The notes under the pieces: generated by a model
Database searches by the model: none
What the model was told of the DNA's origin: nothing
The model's input: only the letters and a program-made list of their open reading frames with translations
Source: Luteibacter sp. OK325
GTDB lineage: Bacteria; Pseudomonadota; Gammaproteobacteria; Xanthomonadales; Rhodanobacteraceae
Length of the DNA stretch: 64,000 nucleotides
NCBI RefSeq assembly: GCF_003050935.1
Contig: NZ_QAOX01000005.1
Location: forward strand, 186,001-250,000
Direction: 5' to 3'
Part shown: piece after piece, positions 26,482-35,581 of the stretch
Layout of the letters: every line of letters starts with the position of its first letter
Numbering within the stretch: position 1 is the stretch's first letter
Program-made: the position numbers and the translations under genes

Positions 26482-27581
26482 TGCGCCGCGAATCCATCGC
26501 ACCTCGCGAAGGCTGGCAAGGCAAGGTCGAGGCGCTCGGTTTCGGCTTCCACACGATCGACGGCCAGGCCTACTGGCGTGAAGATGCGTGCTATATGTTC
26601 GACGAAGTCGCCGTGGACATGCTCGAGGCGGCTACGGCGGAGCTGCACGGACTCTGCCTCGAAGCAGTCGATCGCATTGTCCGTGCCGGCCGCTACGCCG
26701 ACCTCGGTCTCGACGACCGCGCCGCGCAACTGATCGAGCGCAGCTGGTTCGACCGCGATCCCGCGCTCTACGGTCGCATGGATCTCTCCTTCGATGGCCA
26801 CTCGCCGCCGAAGCTCCTTGAGCACAACGCCGACACGCCTACGTCGCTTTTCGAAGCGTCCGTGGTGCAGTGGTACTGGCTGGAGGATGTCGCGCCCGAT
26901 GCGGATCAGTTCAACTCCATTCACGAGAAGCTGATCGAGCGCTGGCGCGTCGTCGGCGGTGGACCGCGCGTGCACTTCGCCGCGTGCTACGACAACCCCG
27001 AAGACGCGACGACGTGCGACTACCTGCTGGACACCTGCACGCAGGCGGGCCACGTGGTAGATGCCCTCGACATCGAATCGATCGGCTGGTCCGGCAAGGC
27101 CTTCATCGACCTTGCCGACCGGCCGATCGACCGGCTGTTCAAGCTTTATCCGTGGGAATGGTTGATGAGCGAAGCATTCGCCCAGCATATTCCCGCAAGC
27201 GGCACACGGTGGATCGAGCCACCCTGGAAGATGCTGCTCTCCAACAAGGCGATCCTGCCTATCCTCTGGGAATACTTTCCGCGACACCCGAACCTGCTTC
27301 CTGCAAGCCTGCGCCGCGAGGACATCGAAGGCGCCGCGGTGGCGAAGCCGTATTGGGGCCGCGAAGGCGAAGGCATCGTTGTACTGGATTCCCATGAGCG
27401 CGGGTCGGAGTCGCCGTTCCAGATCTATCAGGCACTGGCGCCGTTACCTGTCTTCGATGGCAAGCATGCACTGGTCGGCTCCTGGGTTATTGGCGATGTA
27501 CCCGCGGGTATCGGTATTCGCGAAGACGGTGATCGAATTACCCGTAATACGAGCTGTTTCGTCCCGCACTTGTTCAGATAG
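26481..27581 (+). CDS. Glutathionylspermidine-synthase-like ATP-grasp ligase (YjfC/YgiC type)
   Basis: This 366-residue ATP-grasp acid-amine ligase is of the GSP_synth family. It shows the family motifs RMDLSFDGHSPPKLLEHNADTP (cut here), KLYPWEWLMSE, LLSNKAILPILWEYFP and KPYWGREGEGIVV, and ends with the glycine-rich region VGSWVIGDVPAGIGIREDGD. Unlike the classical bifunctional E. coli enzyme it has no amidase domain. The real substrate of YjfC/YgiC proteins is not established. It is the third gene of the DUF350/DUF1190-like/ligase module and is translationally coupled to the preceding gene. Confidence 0.88.
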   Translation: MRRESIAPREGWQGKVEALGFGFHTIDGQAYWREDACYMFDEVAVDMLEAATAELHGLCLEAVDRIVRAGRYADLGLDDRAAQLIERSWFDRDPALYGRMDLSFDGHSPPKLLEHNADTPTSLFEASVVQWYWLEDVAPDADQFNSIHEKLIERWRVVGGGPRVHFAACYDNPEDATTCDYLLDTCTQAGHVVDALDIESIGWSGKAFIDLADRPIDRLFKLYPWEWLMSEAFAQHIPASGTRWIEPPWKMLLSNKAILPILWEYFPRHPNLLPASLRREDIEGAAVAKPYWGREGEGIVVLDSHERGSESPFQIYQALAPLPVFDGKHALVGSWVIGDVPAGIGIREDGDRITRNTSCFVPHLFR

Positions 27582-27595
27582 TCGTGCGGGACGAA
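27558..27595 (+). terminator. Perfect 12-bp inverted repeat enclosing the yjfC-like stop codon
   Basis: TTCGTCCCGCAC (27558-27569) and GTGCGGGACGAA (27584-27595) form a perfect stem whose 14-base loop contains the TAG stop. No T-run follows, so it is either a U-less terminator or a 3'-end protecting hairpin. Confidence 0.6.
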
Positions 27596-27609
27596 GGTTG
27601 CGGGCAAGG

Positions 27610-27636
27610 GCATCGCCGATGAATCGGCTCCTACAT
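27610..27636. repeat. Single inverted REP-like element
   Basis: One copy (GATGAATCGGCTCCTACA form) lies between the ligase gene and the esterase gene. Confidence 0.85.
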
Positions 27637-27682
27637 GGAGGCTGCCGTGTAACATGTTCGATCGCACCCAGGAATTCCCGCC

Positions 27683-28351
27683 ATGCCGTTGCCTACCGTC
27701 GAAACTGAAACCAGGCCATCGCCGACCTGGTCGGTCATCTGGCTGCATGGGCTCGGTGCCGATGGCAACGACTTCGCGCCGATCGTGCCGGAACTGGTCG
27801 ACGCGGCATGGCCGGGCGTGCGGTTCGTCTTTCCACATGCACCGGTGCGCGCGGTGACCGTGAACAACGGCGCGCCGATGCGCGCCTGGTACGACATCAA
27901 GGGTCTCGCCATCGCCGACAAGCAGGATGCCGAGGGCATCCGCGCCTCCATCGAGGAAGTCGAAGCGCTGATCGCGCGCGAAGAAGACCGCGGTGTCCCC
28001 GCTTCGCGCATCATCCTCGCCGGTTTCTCGCAGGGCGGCGCGATGGCCCTTTCAGCGGGGCTGCGCCACCGTGAAACGCTGGCCGGGCTGTTGATCCTTT
28101 CGGCTTACCTGCCCCTGCATGACACGATCGAAGCCGAGCGTGCCGGCGCGAACCACAGCACGCCGATCTTCTGGGGTCACGGCACGGCCGACCCCATCGT
28201 TCCGCTGGTGCTCGGCGAGCACTCGCGGGAGGCGCTCGAATCGCTCGGCCACCGGATCGACTGGCACACCTATCCGATGGCCCATCAGGTCAGCCTGCCC
28301 GAAATCGCCGACGTGCGTGCCTGGCTGACCGAGCGCTTCGCCGACGCGTGA
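27683..28351 (+). CDS. Carboxylesterase/phospholipase family alpha/beta hydrolase
   Basis: This 222-residue cytosolic serine esterase belongs to the phospholipase/carboxylesterase family (PF02230; Pseudomonas EstB/CarE type, related to acyl-protein thioesterase). It has the oxyanion region WLHGLGADGNDF, the nucleophile in GFSQGGAMAL, the Asp in GTADPIVPL and the His in YPMAHQVS. Length is normal. It probably hydrolyses short acyl esters; the natural substrate is not known. It stands alone, upstream of the algZR pair by 44 bp. Confidence 0.92.
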   Translation: MPLPTVETETRPSPTWSVIWLHGLGADGNDFAPIVPELVDAAWPGVRFVFPHAPVRAVTVNNGAPMRAWYDIKGLAIADKQDAEGIRASIEEVEALIAREEDRGVPASRIILAGFSQGGAMALSAGLRHRETLAGLLILSAYLPLHDTIEAERAGANHSTPIFWGHGTADPIVPLVLGEHSREALESLGHRIDWHTYPMAHQVSLPEIADVRAWLTERFADA

Positions 28352-28395
28352 TCGTGTACTCGTCGGTGTGAACGGGCATCCGGCATACTCGCCGC

Positions 28396-29463
28396 ATGCC
28401 CGTCACCCCCTCCCAGACGACCGACGTTCCGCAGCCGCCATCGGCACCGCTGCCGGATTTCTGCAGCCTGCCGGTGCTGTTCGCCCTGCTTGTCGTGGGC
28501 GCGCTGACCGTCACGCTGATGTGGCTGGCGCCCGGCGGATCGGGCAACCTTCGCGATTACTGCATCGCCGTGCTCTTCACCAGCTGGCTTTCGGTCCTGC
28601 TGACCGTCTTGCTGTGCAAGCTGCGCACCGGCATGCAACGCCTGAACGGCCTGCTTCCCTATGCCGCTGTCTGGCTGCTGCTGGTCGCGACCGTCGGGAT
28701 CAGCGCGGCGGTGCTGGGCTGGATGGACCAGAGCCTCACCGTCGGCATCACGCCCTCGCCGACCGGCCGCTTCGTGCGCGACAGCATGGTCGCTACCGGC
28801 CTGCTCGGTGCGGGCCTGCTGCGTTACTTCTTCGTCGTCGCGCAGTGGCAGGTACGCGTGGCCGCGGCGGCGCAGGCGCAGGTCGCCGCCCTGCAGGCGC
28901 GCATCCGTCCGCATTTCCTGTTCAACAGCATGAATGCGGTGGCCGCCCTGATCCGTGTCGATCCGGACGCCGCCGAGCGCACCGTCGAGAACCTCGCCGA
29001 GCTGTTTCGTGCCGCACTGGGCAGCGACCCGGAATCCATCGGTACGCTGGGCGAAGAATGGAACCTCGTCGACCGCTACCTGGACATCGAGTCGCTGCGC
29101 CTCGGTGATCGGCTCCGCGTGGAACGCGATATCGACGTGCCCGTCGAACTGCCCATGCCGCGACTGCTCCTGCAACCGCTCGTGGAGAACGCCATCCGCC
29201 ACGGCGTGCAGCCCAACCGTGCCGGTGGCACGATCCGCCTCCTGGGACGCAGGGTTCCCGGCGGCGTCGAAATCGTCGTCGACAACCCTGTCGCCGACGG
29301 TGCGCCCACGCCGGGTACGGGTCATGGATTGCGCAACGTCCGCGAACGCGTCCGCTTTCACTACGGCGCGCGCGCCAGCGTACGGGTGGACACCCTGGCC
29401 GATCGTTTCATCGTGACCGTTTTCCTGCCGGAGTCCGCGAATGCGCGTACTGATCGCCGATGA
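28396..29463 (+). CDS. algZ: AlgZ/LytS-type sensor histidine kinase
   Basis: This 355-residue membrane sensor has about four N-terminal helices followed by a His_kinase (PF06580) domain with the phospho-His in ARIRPHFLFNSMNAVA. A HATPase with PLVENAIRHGVQP and GTGHGLRNVRERV follows. It lacks the canonical H-box of classical kinases, as usual for the AlgZ/LytS group. It overlaps the AlgR-like regulator gene by 23 bp and is followed by hemC, an order conserved in pseudomonads and xanthomonads. In Pseudomonas AlgZ/AlgR control alginate, twitching and virulence genes; the local targets are unknown. Confidence 0.92.
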   Translation: MPVTPSQTTDVPQPPSAPLPDFCSLPVLFALLVVGALTVTLMWLAPGGSGNLRDYCIAVLFTSWLSVLLTVLLCKLRTGMQRLNGLLPYAAVWLLLVATVGISAAVLGWMDQSLTVGITPSPTGRFVRDSMVATGLLGAGLLRYFFVVAQWQVRVAAAAQAQVAALQARIRPHFLFNSMNAVAALIRVDPDAAERTVENLAELFRAALGSDPESIGTLGEEWNLVDRYLDIESLRLGDRLRVERDIDVPVELPMPRLLLQPLVENAIRHGVQPNRAGGTIRLLGRRVPGGVEIVVDNPVADGAPTPGTGHGLRNVRERVRFHYGARASVRVDTLADRFIVTVFLPESANARTDRR

Positions 29464-30160
29464 CGAACCGCTCGCACGGGCACGGCTGGATTCGTTGCTC
29501 GCCCGTCGCGCCGATGTCGAGGTGGTCGGCAGCGTGGCCGATGGCGAAGCCGCGCTCGAGGCCTGCGCTTCGCTGCAGCCTGATCTGATCCTGCTCGACA
29601 TCGAGATGCCCGGTCTGGGCGGCACCGCCGTGGCACGTCGTCTCGCCGAGGCGCCGACGCGCCCGCAAGTGGTTTTCTGCACCGCCTACGAGCAGCACGC
29701 GCTCAGCGCCTTCGACCTCGGCGTCACCGATTACCTGCTCAAGCCGGTGCGCGCGGAACGCCTGGACGAGGCACTCGATCGTGCGGCTGCCCGCTTGCGG
29801 CCAGCCCCAGCCCCAGCCGCACAGCCGGCCTGGTTGCGTGCGCGCAGTGGCGCCGACGAAGTGCGCGTGCGCCTGGACGATGTGCTTTACCTGCTGGCCG
29901 ACGAGAAGTACGTGGCCGTGCACCATGGCGGCGGCATGTGGCTGATCGACGAGTCCCTGCGCCAGCTCGAGACCACGCACGGTGACCGGCTGGTCCGCCT
30001 GCATCGCAACTGCCTGGTGCCGCGCGGTCGCCTGCTTGGCCTGCGAACGCTGAGCGATGGCCGCGTGCTGGCCCGTCTCTCCGGCACCGAGGTCACGCCC
30101 GAGGTGAGCCGGCGCAACCTGCCGGCCGTGCGCCAGCTGCTGCGTACCGACGCCGACTGA
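29441..30160 (+). CDS. algR: AlgR-type LytTR response regulator
   Basis: This 239-residue regulator has an N-terminal receiver (acidic pocket [14 protein letters not shown], phospho-Asp in [10 protein letters not shown], Lys in [11 protein letters not shown]) and a C-terminal LytTR DNA-binding domain ([26 protein letters not shown]). A short Pro/Ala linker separates them. It partners the AlgZ-like kinase whose gene it overlaps by 23 bp. It precedes hemC by 64 bp. Confidence 0.93.
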   Translation: MRVLIADDEPLARARLDSLLARRADVEVVGSVADGEAALEACASLQPDLILLDIEMPGLGGTAVARRLAEAPTRPQVVFCTAYEQHALSAFDLGVTDYLLKPVRAERLDEALDRAAARLRPAPAPAAQPAWLRARSGADEVRVRLDDVLYLLADEKYVAVHHGGGMWLIDESLRQLETTHGDRLVRLHRNCLVPRGRLLGLRTLSDGRVLARLSGTEVTPEVSRRNLPAVRQLLRTDAD

Positions 30161-30224
30161 GCGTGCACGGCCGGGTCGAAACGCGGGACAATCGCGCCTC
30201 GACCGATCGACCGCCAGGATAGAA

Positions 30225-31145
30225 ATGACCGCACCGCTTCGCATCGCCACCCGCAAGAGCGCCCTGGCCCTCTGGCAGGCCGAGCACGTGGCCGCCTTGC
30301 TGCGCCAGGCGCATCCGGGGCTGCAGGTGGAACTGGTGCCGCTATCGACCCGCGGCGACGAGATCCTCGATCGCTCGCTGGCCACCATCGGCGGCAAGGG
30401 CCTGTTCCTCAAGGAACTCGAAGTCGCGATGCTCGACGACCGCGCAGACATTGCCGTGCACTCGCTGAAGGACGTCCCTGCGGAGCTGGAGCCGGGCTTC
30501 GTGCTCTCGGCCATCCTGCCGCGCGCGGATGCCGCCGATGCCTTCATCAGTAACCGGTACGCGAATCTGGCCGAGCTGCCGCACGCCGCGCGCGTGGGCA
30601 CCTCCTCGCTCCGTCGCCAGGCGCAGCTGCGCGCGGTGCGACCCGACCTGCAGTTGCTCGACCTGCGCGGCAACGTGAACACCCGGCTGGCCAAGCTCGA
30701 CGAAGGCCACTACGACGCCATCATCCTCGCCTGCGCCGGGGTGGAACGGCTCGGCCTCGGCCAACGCATCACCACGCGACTGGCGAGCCCCGACTGGCTT
30801 CCGGCGCCGGGACAGGGCGCGATCGCCGTCGAGTCGCGTGCAAGCGACACCCGTGTCACCGAACTGATGGTTGCCCTGCGCGATGCCGAGACGCAGATAG
30901 CCGTGGACGCGGAGCGCGCCATGAACGAACGACTGGGCGGAAGCTGCGCCGTGGCCATCGGCGCCTGGTGCGTGGTTGCCGAGTACGGCCTCACCTTGCA
31001 CGGTATGGTCGGCAATGCGCATACGGGTGAACTGCTGCGTGCGCAGGCTGATGCGACGGCCGATACGCCTGTGGAGCTGGGCCATGAGGTGGCGGCGATG
31101 TTGATCGGCTTGGGCGCTGAGGCGTTTCTGGCGCCTCAGCGTTGA
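30225..31145 (+). CDS. hemC: Porphobilinogen deaminase (hydroxymethylbilane synthase)
   Basis: This 306-residue cytosolic heme/tetrapyrrole pathway enzyme joins four porphobilinogens into hydroxymethylbilane. It starts with [16 protein letters not shown] and has [18 protein letters not shown] and SLKDVPAEL. The cofactor-attachment Cys lies in [13 protein letters not shown]. Length is normal for the family. The usual partner hemD is not next to it here: a REP cluster and a convergent DUF481 gene follow instead. A perfect hairpin covers its last codons. Confidence 0.96.
   Translation: MTAPLRIATRKSALALWQAEHVAALLRQAHPGLQVELVPLSTRGDEILDRSLATIGGKGLFLKELEVAMLDDRADIAVHSLKDVPAELEPGFVLSAILPRADAADAFISNRYANLAELPHAARVGTSSLRRQAQLRAVRPDLQLLDLRGNVNTRLAKLDEGHYDAIILACAGVERLGLGQRITTRLASPDWLPAPGQGAIAVESRASDTRVTELMVALRDAETQIAVDAERAMNERLGGSCAVAIGAWCVVAEYGLTLHGMVGNAHTGELLRAQADATADTPVELGHEVAAMLIGLGAEAFLAPQR
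31115..31141 (+). terminator. Perfect 10-bp hairpin at the 3' end of hemC
   Basis: CGCTGAGGCG (31115-31124) and CGCCTCAGCG (31132-31141) enclose a 7-base loop, ending one base before the TGA stop. No T-run follows. It could act as a U-less terminator or mRNA 3' stabiliser. Confidence 0.45.
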
Positions 31146-31169
31146 GGTAGCCCGGCCCGCTGCCGCGGG

Positions 31170-31269
31170 ATCGCCGATGAATCGGCTCCTACAAAAAGCA
31201 ATCGCCGATGAATTGCTCCCACAAGAGCAGCTCTGTGTGGGAGCCGATTCATCGGCGATGGGTGCTCGC
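31170..31269. repeat. REP-like cluster between hemC and the DUF481 gene
   Basis: Two inverted copies (one with a deletion in the stem: GATGAATTGCTCCCACA) and one direct copy ending GGGTGCTCGC. Confidence 0.87.
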
Positions 31270-31270
31270 G

Positions 31271-32287
31271 TCAGAAGTTGTAGACGAGGTTCGTCGTCAT
31301 CAATTTGTCGGTGCTCACCGTACCCGGCTGGGTGTCGCTGTTGTAGCGGATCTGGTAACCCAGCTTCAACGCCATCTTCTTGGTCATGCTGACCGACAGG
31401 CCGATATCGTTCTGGTAGTACTGGTTCTTCGAGCCCGCTTCCATCAGCAACGTATCTTCCAGCGCCGTGTTGTCGGTGAGGCGGTACTTGCCGTTGATCA
31501 GGCTACGGGCGACCACCTCGCCTTCCGTATTCGGGGTATAGGGCACCGAGACCTCGGCGCCAGTCGCCGGATCCACCACCGGCGTGCCGTCGGCGTTGAG
31601 TTCCGGACGCGTGGACTTGGCAGGCTGGTAGCGCTTGTAACCGGGACCGACTTCGAAGGACAGCTCGGCGCGCTCGTTCTTCAAGGCTACATAGCCATAG
31701 CCGACCGAGACGATGCCCTGCCACAGGTTGGCGCCGAAGTCATCGTGCTCGTAACGGGCGGCGGTAACGATGTAGCTGCGCGGATCGAACTTATAGCCCA
31801 CCGACGCGCCGGTGTCGTATCGGTTGGCCGTGGTGCTGAACCTGTTGACGTCATTGCCATCGTTATCGGGGACCGACGTTTCGCCCTTCGAACGCAGGCC
31901 ATTGAGATAGATGTTGTTCTTCCAGAGCTCGTTTTCCTGGCTCAGGCCGAGCTTGGCGTTGGCGTTTTCCGTGCGCGAGTTACCGCGTGACGACGCGAAA
32001 CCGAATTCGCCGGAACCGGTCCAGCCACCGTTCTGGGCCGCATTGGGGGCAGCGTTGGGTGCCTGCGCATTGGCGTCGAACGGAGCGGGAGCGGGAGCCG
32101 GGGCGGGAACCGGCGCGGTCGTGGTAGTGGTCGTTGCAGTCGGCGTTGTTGTTGTGGTCGTTGTCGTCGCCGTTGTCGTTGTAGCGGGCGTAACAGAAGC
32201 GGCGTTCTTGGTGGCGCTGGCGTCCTGCGCCGACGCGGTGAACGGCAGCGCGGCAAGGACGAGCGTGGCGATCAGGGATGGTTTCAT
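31271..32287 (-). CDS. DUF481 (YdiY-like) outer membrane protein with Thr/Pro/Ala-rich linker
   Basis: This 338-residue exported barrel protein has a signal peptide cleaved near ASAQD. A low-complexity Thr-rich then Ala-Pro linker (about residues 36-72) leads into a DUF481 barrel starting near GWTGSGEFGFASSRGNSRTE. It ends with the aromatic C-terminal strand TTNLVYNF. Family members such as YdiY are salt- or stress-induced outer membrane proteins of unknown role. The Thr tract is encoded by mixed ACN codons. The gene is convergent with hemC. Confidence 0.85.
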   Translation of the reverse strand: MKPSLIATLVLAALPFTASAQDASATKNAASVTPATTTTATTTTTTTTPTATTTTTTAPVPAPAPAPAPFDANAQAPNAAPNAAQNGGWTGSGEFGFASSRGNSRTENANAKLGLSQENELWKNNIYLNGLRSKGETSVPDNDGNDVNRFSTTANRYDTGASVGYKFDPRSYIVTAARYEHDDFGANLWQGIVSVGYGYVALKNERAELSFEVGPGYKRYQPAKSTRPELNADGTPVVDPATGAEVSVPYTPNTEGEVVARSLINGKYRLTDNTALEDTLLMEAGSKNQYYQNDIGLSVSMTKKMALKLGYQIRYNSDTQPGTVSTDKLMTTNLVYNF

Positions 32288-32340
32288 CGTCTACCCGTAT
32301 GTGGAGGAATCGTATGTGGAGCAATAGGTGGGAAAGGTGG

Positions 32341-33270
32341 TCAGGCGACCACGAGCTGCGCGTACGCCCGCCCGTAGAGCCGCTGCTCGAGACATTGACC
32401 GATACCGCAGCTTAACGCGGCCAAACCAGCGGCCAGCGCCAGCAGCCGGCCAACGGGGTGCGAGACCAGCAGGAGGCAGGGCAGGCCGACCGAGAGCACG
32501 GCAACCCCGACCCGCCCGACCAGCAGGCGAGCCGCCGCACCGCCTGTGGTGAAACGGTCCGGCACGCCGCGCTCCTCGGCCAGAAGACGCAGTGCACGCC
32601 AGCGCATGCCTTCGACAATGCCCAGCGCCAGCGCCACGGCGAGAAGGCCGAGTCGCCAGGGGGTGAGCGGGTCGAGCGGCGCCTCATTCTGCATGGCAAT
32701 GCAGACCCAGAACCACAGGCCACCGGCGAACACGGCCGACACCGTGCGCCCCAGGGGCTGCGTGTTGGCCACCGCGGCAATGCCGGGGGGCAGCTGCCGG
32801 GAGGCGCTGCGGGCGGTAAAGACAAGGGTAGCGAGGGTGCACAGGGCCAGGATGGCACCGGTCAGGCGGGTCGCCCAGAAGTCGTTACCGCCTCGCGCCA
32901 GCCCGGCCAGGGCCAGCATGGGCAGGTAGTTGGCCATGGCGACCAGGCCTTCCACCGTCGGCATCATGCGTCTGGACGGATTCCAGCCATGCCAGTCCTG
33001 GGCGAACTTCAGGCGCAGGCAGGTGGCGATCAGGCCAAGGCTGGCGAACACCAGGCCGATGGACAGCGGCACCAGCACCTCGCCGCGGCCGTCGGGGTAG
33101 AGGCCCAGCGCCAGCGAGGTACCGAGCACCATCCACAGCCCGTAGCCGGCCGCCGTGGCCGTCTGGATGACCACGAGGGGGCTGCTGAACAGGATGTCGG
33201 CGCGAGGAACGTCGGCTGGCGGATCGTGAGGACCCGCCAGGGCCGGACCTGCGTGCTTGGGTTCCGCCAT
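32341..33270 (-). CDS. Polytopic inner membrane protein, possibly DmsC-like anchor family
   Basis: This 309-residue protein has about eight hydrophobic helices after a short Pro-rich cytoplasmic N-terminus. Helix pattern and segments such as GLIATCLRLKFAQDWHGW and VFTARSASRQLPPGIAA are reminiscent of DMSO-reductase anchor subunits (DmsC). No molybdoenzyme or iron-sulfur subunit gene is nearby, so the match is tentative. The ATG at 33270 is preferred because the upstream extension is Arg/Cys-rich and unlike protein, and overlaps the regulatory region of the divergent WYL gene. Confidence 0.55.
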   Translation of the reverse strand: MAEPKHAGPALAGPHDPPADVPRADILFSSPLVVIQTATAAGYGLWMVLGTSLALGLYPDGRGEVLVPLSIGLVFASLGLIATCLRLKFAQDWHGWNPSRRMMPTVEGLVAMANYLPMLALAGLARGGNDFWATRLTGAILALCTLATLVFTARSASRQLPPGIAAVANTQPLGRTVSAVFAGGLWFWVCIAMQNEAPLDPLTPWRLGLLAVALALGIVEGMRWRALRLLAEERGVPDRFTTGGAAARLLVGRVGVAVLSVGLPCLLLVSHPVGRLLALAAGLAALSCGIGQCLEQRLYGRAYAQLVVA

Positions 33271-33481
33271 GGTCGGGGGAGGCCTTCGGCGAATCGCAAA
33301 GCAGCATTTTTGCGCCTTATGGCCCCCGGCGCAAACCCGGTACCCCGCAGACCCCGACGAATGGCCGAGTCTCACGTCCCTTGCGGACGGCCAGCACCAC
33401 CGCCATGCTTGAGCCGCGTAGATACGGGCGTCACGCCCGCGCGGACACACTTCCCGAAGCACCATCCAGCCGGCGATACCC

Positions 33482-34474
33482 ATGGACCGCTACGAGCGCA
33501 TTCTCACCCTGCACCGACTGCTCAAGTCAGCGCACTATCCCGTGCCGCTGTCCCGGCTGATGGACGAGCTCGAATGCTCGCGAGCCACGCTCTATCGCGA
33601 TGTCGCCTTCCTCCGCGACGCGCTGGGCGCGCCCGTACAGAGCGTCGCCGGCGAACAGGCCTCGTTCCGTTATGACGCGACCGAGGCCGATAGCTTCGAG
33701 TTGCCCGGCCTGTGGCTGACCAGCGACGAGCTCGCCGCACTGATGGCGCTCAACGAACTCATCGGCCGATCCGACCCCGGCGTGCTCGCCGGAGCCCTGG
33801 CTCCGTTCAAGGCGCGCATCGAACGATTGCTCTCCGATCACGGCAGCGGCAAGGCATTGCCGGTGGACCGCATCCGGGTGATCTCCTGGGGCGCACGCAA
33901 GATGGACCAGCAGGTGTTCCGCATCGTGGCCGGCGCCACGCTCGAGCGCCGGCAGCTGACTTTCCGCTACCGTGCGCGCACCACCAATTCCGATTCCAAA
34001 CGCACGGTGTCGCCGCAGCGGCTCACGCACTACCGCGACAACTGGTACCTGGATGTCTGGGACCACGACCGCGAAGCCCTCCGCAGTTTTGCGGTGGACC
34101 GCATCGCCGACCCGCAATCGCTGGAGGCGAAAGCGAAAGACGTCGACGACGCCGAGCTCAACGACCTGCTCGCCTCCAGCTACGGCATCTTCGCCGGCAA
34201 ACCCAAGGCCTGGGCAACGATCCGCTTCTCCTCGCACGCCGCACGCTGGGTGGCCGACGAACACTGGCACTCGCAGCAGAAGGGCGAGTCGCTGCCGGAC
34301 GGTCGCTATGAGCTGAAGGTGCCGTATTCGAACTCGCGCGAGCTGCTGATGGACGTACTCAAGTACGGACCGGATGCCGAGATCGTCTCGCCGTTGCCGC
34401 TTCGCGAAGAAATGAAAATCCTGCTCCAGCTGGCGCTGACCGGCTACCAGAACACGTCGAACAACCACCACTGA
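33482..34474 (+). CDS. YafY-type HTH/WYL-domain transcriptional regulator
   Basis: This 330-residue regulator has an N-terminal HTH_11 domain (LLKSAHYPVPLSRLMDELE, SRATLYRDVAFLRD), a WYL ligand-sensing domain with the motif in NWYLDVWDHD and a C-terminal WCX region. Such proteins respond to nucleotides or other ligands and control stress or defence genes; the ligand here is unknown. It precedes the patatin gene by 13 bp on the same strand, and the two are probably co-transcribed. Confidence 0.9.
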   Translation: MDRYERILTLHRLLKSAHYPVPLSRLMDELECSRATLYRDVAFLRDALGAPVQSVAGEQASFRYDATEADSFELPGLWLTSDELAALMALNELIGRSDPGVLAGALAPFKARIERLLSDHGSGKALPVDRIRVISWGARKMDQQVFRIVAGATLERRQLTFRYRARTTNSDSKRTVSPQRLTHYRDNWYLDVWDHDREALRSFAVDRIADPQSLEAKAKDVDDAELNDLLASSYGIFAGKPKAWATIRFSSHAARWVADEHWHSQQKGESLPDGRYELKVPYSNSRELLMDVLKYGPDAEIVSPLPLREEMKILLQLALTGYQNTSNNHH

Positions 34475-34487
34475 GCGCCGCCGCTGC

Positions 34488-35435
34488 ATGAGTGAGATCG
34501 ATATCGCGGATCCGGGCGCCTTGCCCGCCGCCACCGGCATGCCGCGAAAGCCGCGAGTCGCTGTTGCACTGGGCGCGGGTGCAGCCAAAGGGCTCGCCCA
34601 TATCGGTGCGCTCGAAGTGCTGGAGGAACGCGGCTTCGAAGTCGTCGCCATTGCCGGCACCTCGATGGGCGCGCTCATCGGCGGCATCTACGGCATGGGC
34701 AAGCTCGATATCTATCGAGACTGGGTCTCCACGCTGGCGCGCTTCGACGTGCTGCGGCTGGTCGACTGGAGTTTCTCCGGCGGTGGCTTCATCAAGGGCG
34801 ACCGGATCATGGCCGCCCTGCGTGAGCTTATCGGCGAGGTGAACATCGAGGAGCTCAGCATCTCCTATACCGCGGTGGCCACCGACCTGGATCGCGAGCG
34901 TGAGGTGTGGCTCACCAAAGGCCCGCTGTTCGATGCGATCCGCGCGTCCATCGCCATCCCGACCTTGTTCCGGCCTTATGTCCACGACGGTCGCCGCCTG
35001 GTCGACGGTGCACTGCTGAATCCGCTGCCGGTGCTGCCGCTGATGCGCGAAGACGCCGACTACGTGATCGCCGTGAGCGTGGATGGCGCGGCCGAGATGC
35101 AGAAGCCGCCCGAGAAGGACGTAACGGTCACGACCGACGAGGGCTACACGGCCAAGCTTGGGCGCTTGATCGGTCGTGTACTGCCCGGTTCGGATGGCAA
35201 ACCGAAGCTCAGGGATCCCGGCGCGTTCGACCTGATGACCCAGGCCATGGACCTGATGCAGGCCAATCTCTCACGTTTGCGCCTTGCCGCTTACCAGCCG
35301 GATGTGCTGATCGAGATTCCGCGCAATGTGTCGACGGTGTATGAGTTCTACCGCGCGCGGGAATTGATCGAACTGGGACGGGAGCGGACGGCTAGGGCGT
35401 TGGATGCGTGGCAGCCGCGGATGCTGACGCGTTAA
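34488..35435 (+). CDS. Patatin-like phospholipase, RssA-type
   Basis: This 315-residue patatin-family serine hydrolase has the oxyanion loop ALGAGAAKGLAHIG, the nucleophile elbow GTSMGALIGG and the catalytic Asp in VDGALLNPLPV, forming the Ser-Asp dyad. It lacks a signal peptide, so it is cytosolic and resembles E. coli RssA. Family members hydrolyse membrane lipids. It lies 13 bp after the WYL regulator, so co-expression is likely. The C-terminus (TRALDAWQPRM) looks complete. Confidence 0.92.
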   Translation: MSEIDIADPGALPAATGMPRKPRVAVALGAGAAKGLAHIGALEVLEERGFEVVAIAGTSMGALIGGIYGMGKLDIYRDWVSTLARFDVLRLVDWSFSGGGFIKGDRIMAALRELIGEVNIEELSISYTAVATDLDREREVWLTKGPLFDAIRASIAIPTLFRPYVHDGRRLVDGALLNPLPVLPLMREDADYVIAVSVDGAAEMQKPPEKDVTVTTDEGYTAKLGRLIGRVLPGSDGKPKLRDPGAFDLMTQAMDLMQANLSRLRLAAYQPDVLIEIPRNVSTVYEFYRARELIELGRERTARALDAWQPRMLTR

Positions 35436-35436
35436 G

Positions 35437-35575
35437 AGCATCGCCGATGAATCGGCTCCCACATTAAAGCGGCTCTTGTGGGAGCCGATTCATCGGCGAT
35501 TCCCTAGGCTCTGTGGGAGCCGATTCATCGGCGATTCCCTAGGCTCTTGTGGGAGCCGATTCATCGGCGATGCTC
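35437..35575. repeat. REP-like tandem array (one inverted plus three direct copies)
   Basis: After one inverted copy, three nearly identical direct units follow with a period of about 38 bp, each with GTGGGAGCCGATTCATCGG; the first two are separated by the same CGATTCCCTAGGCTC spacer. The array separates the convergent patatin and glycosyltransferase genes. Confidence 0.9.
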
Positions 35576-35581
35576 TTGCCC

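Noticed and set aside
32341-33483. Longer start (380 aa) for the membrane protein
   Set aside because: The extra N-terminal 71 residues are Arg/Cys-rich, and overlap the start of the divergent WYL gene.
35437-35575. Regularly spaced repeats resembling a small CRISPR array
   Set aside because: The same unit occurs singly and inverted all over the window, spacers are identical rather than unique, and no cas genes are present. It is a REP-like expansion.
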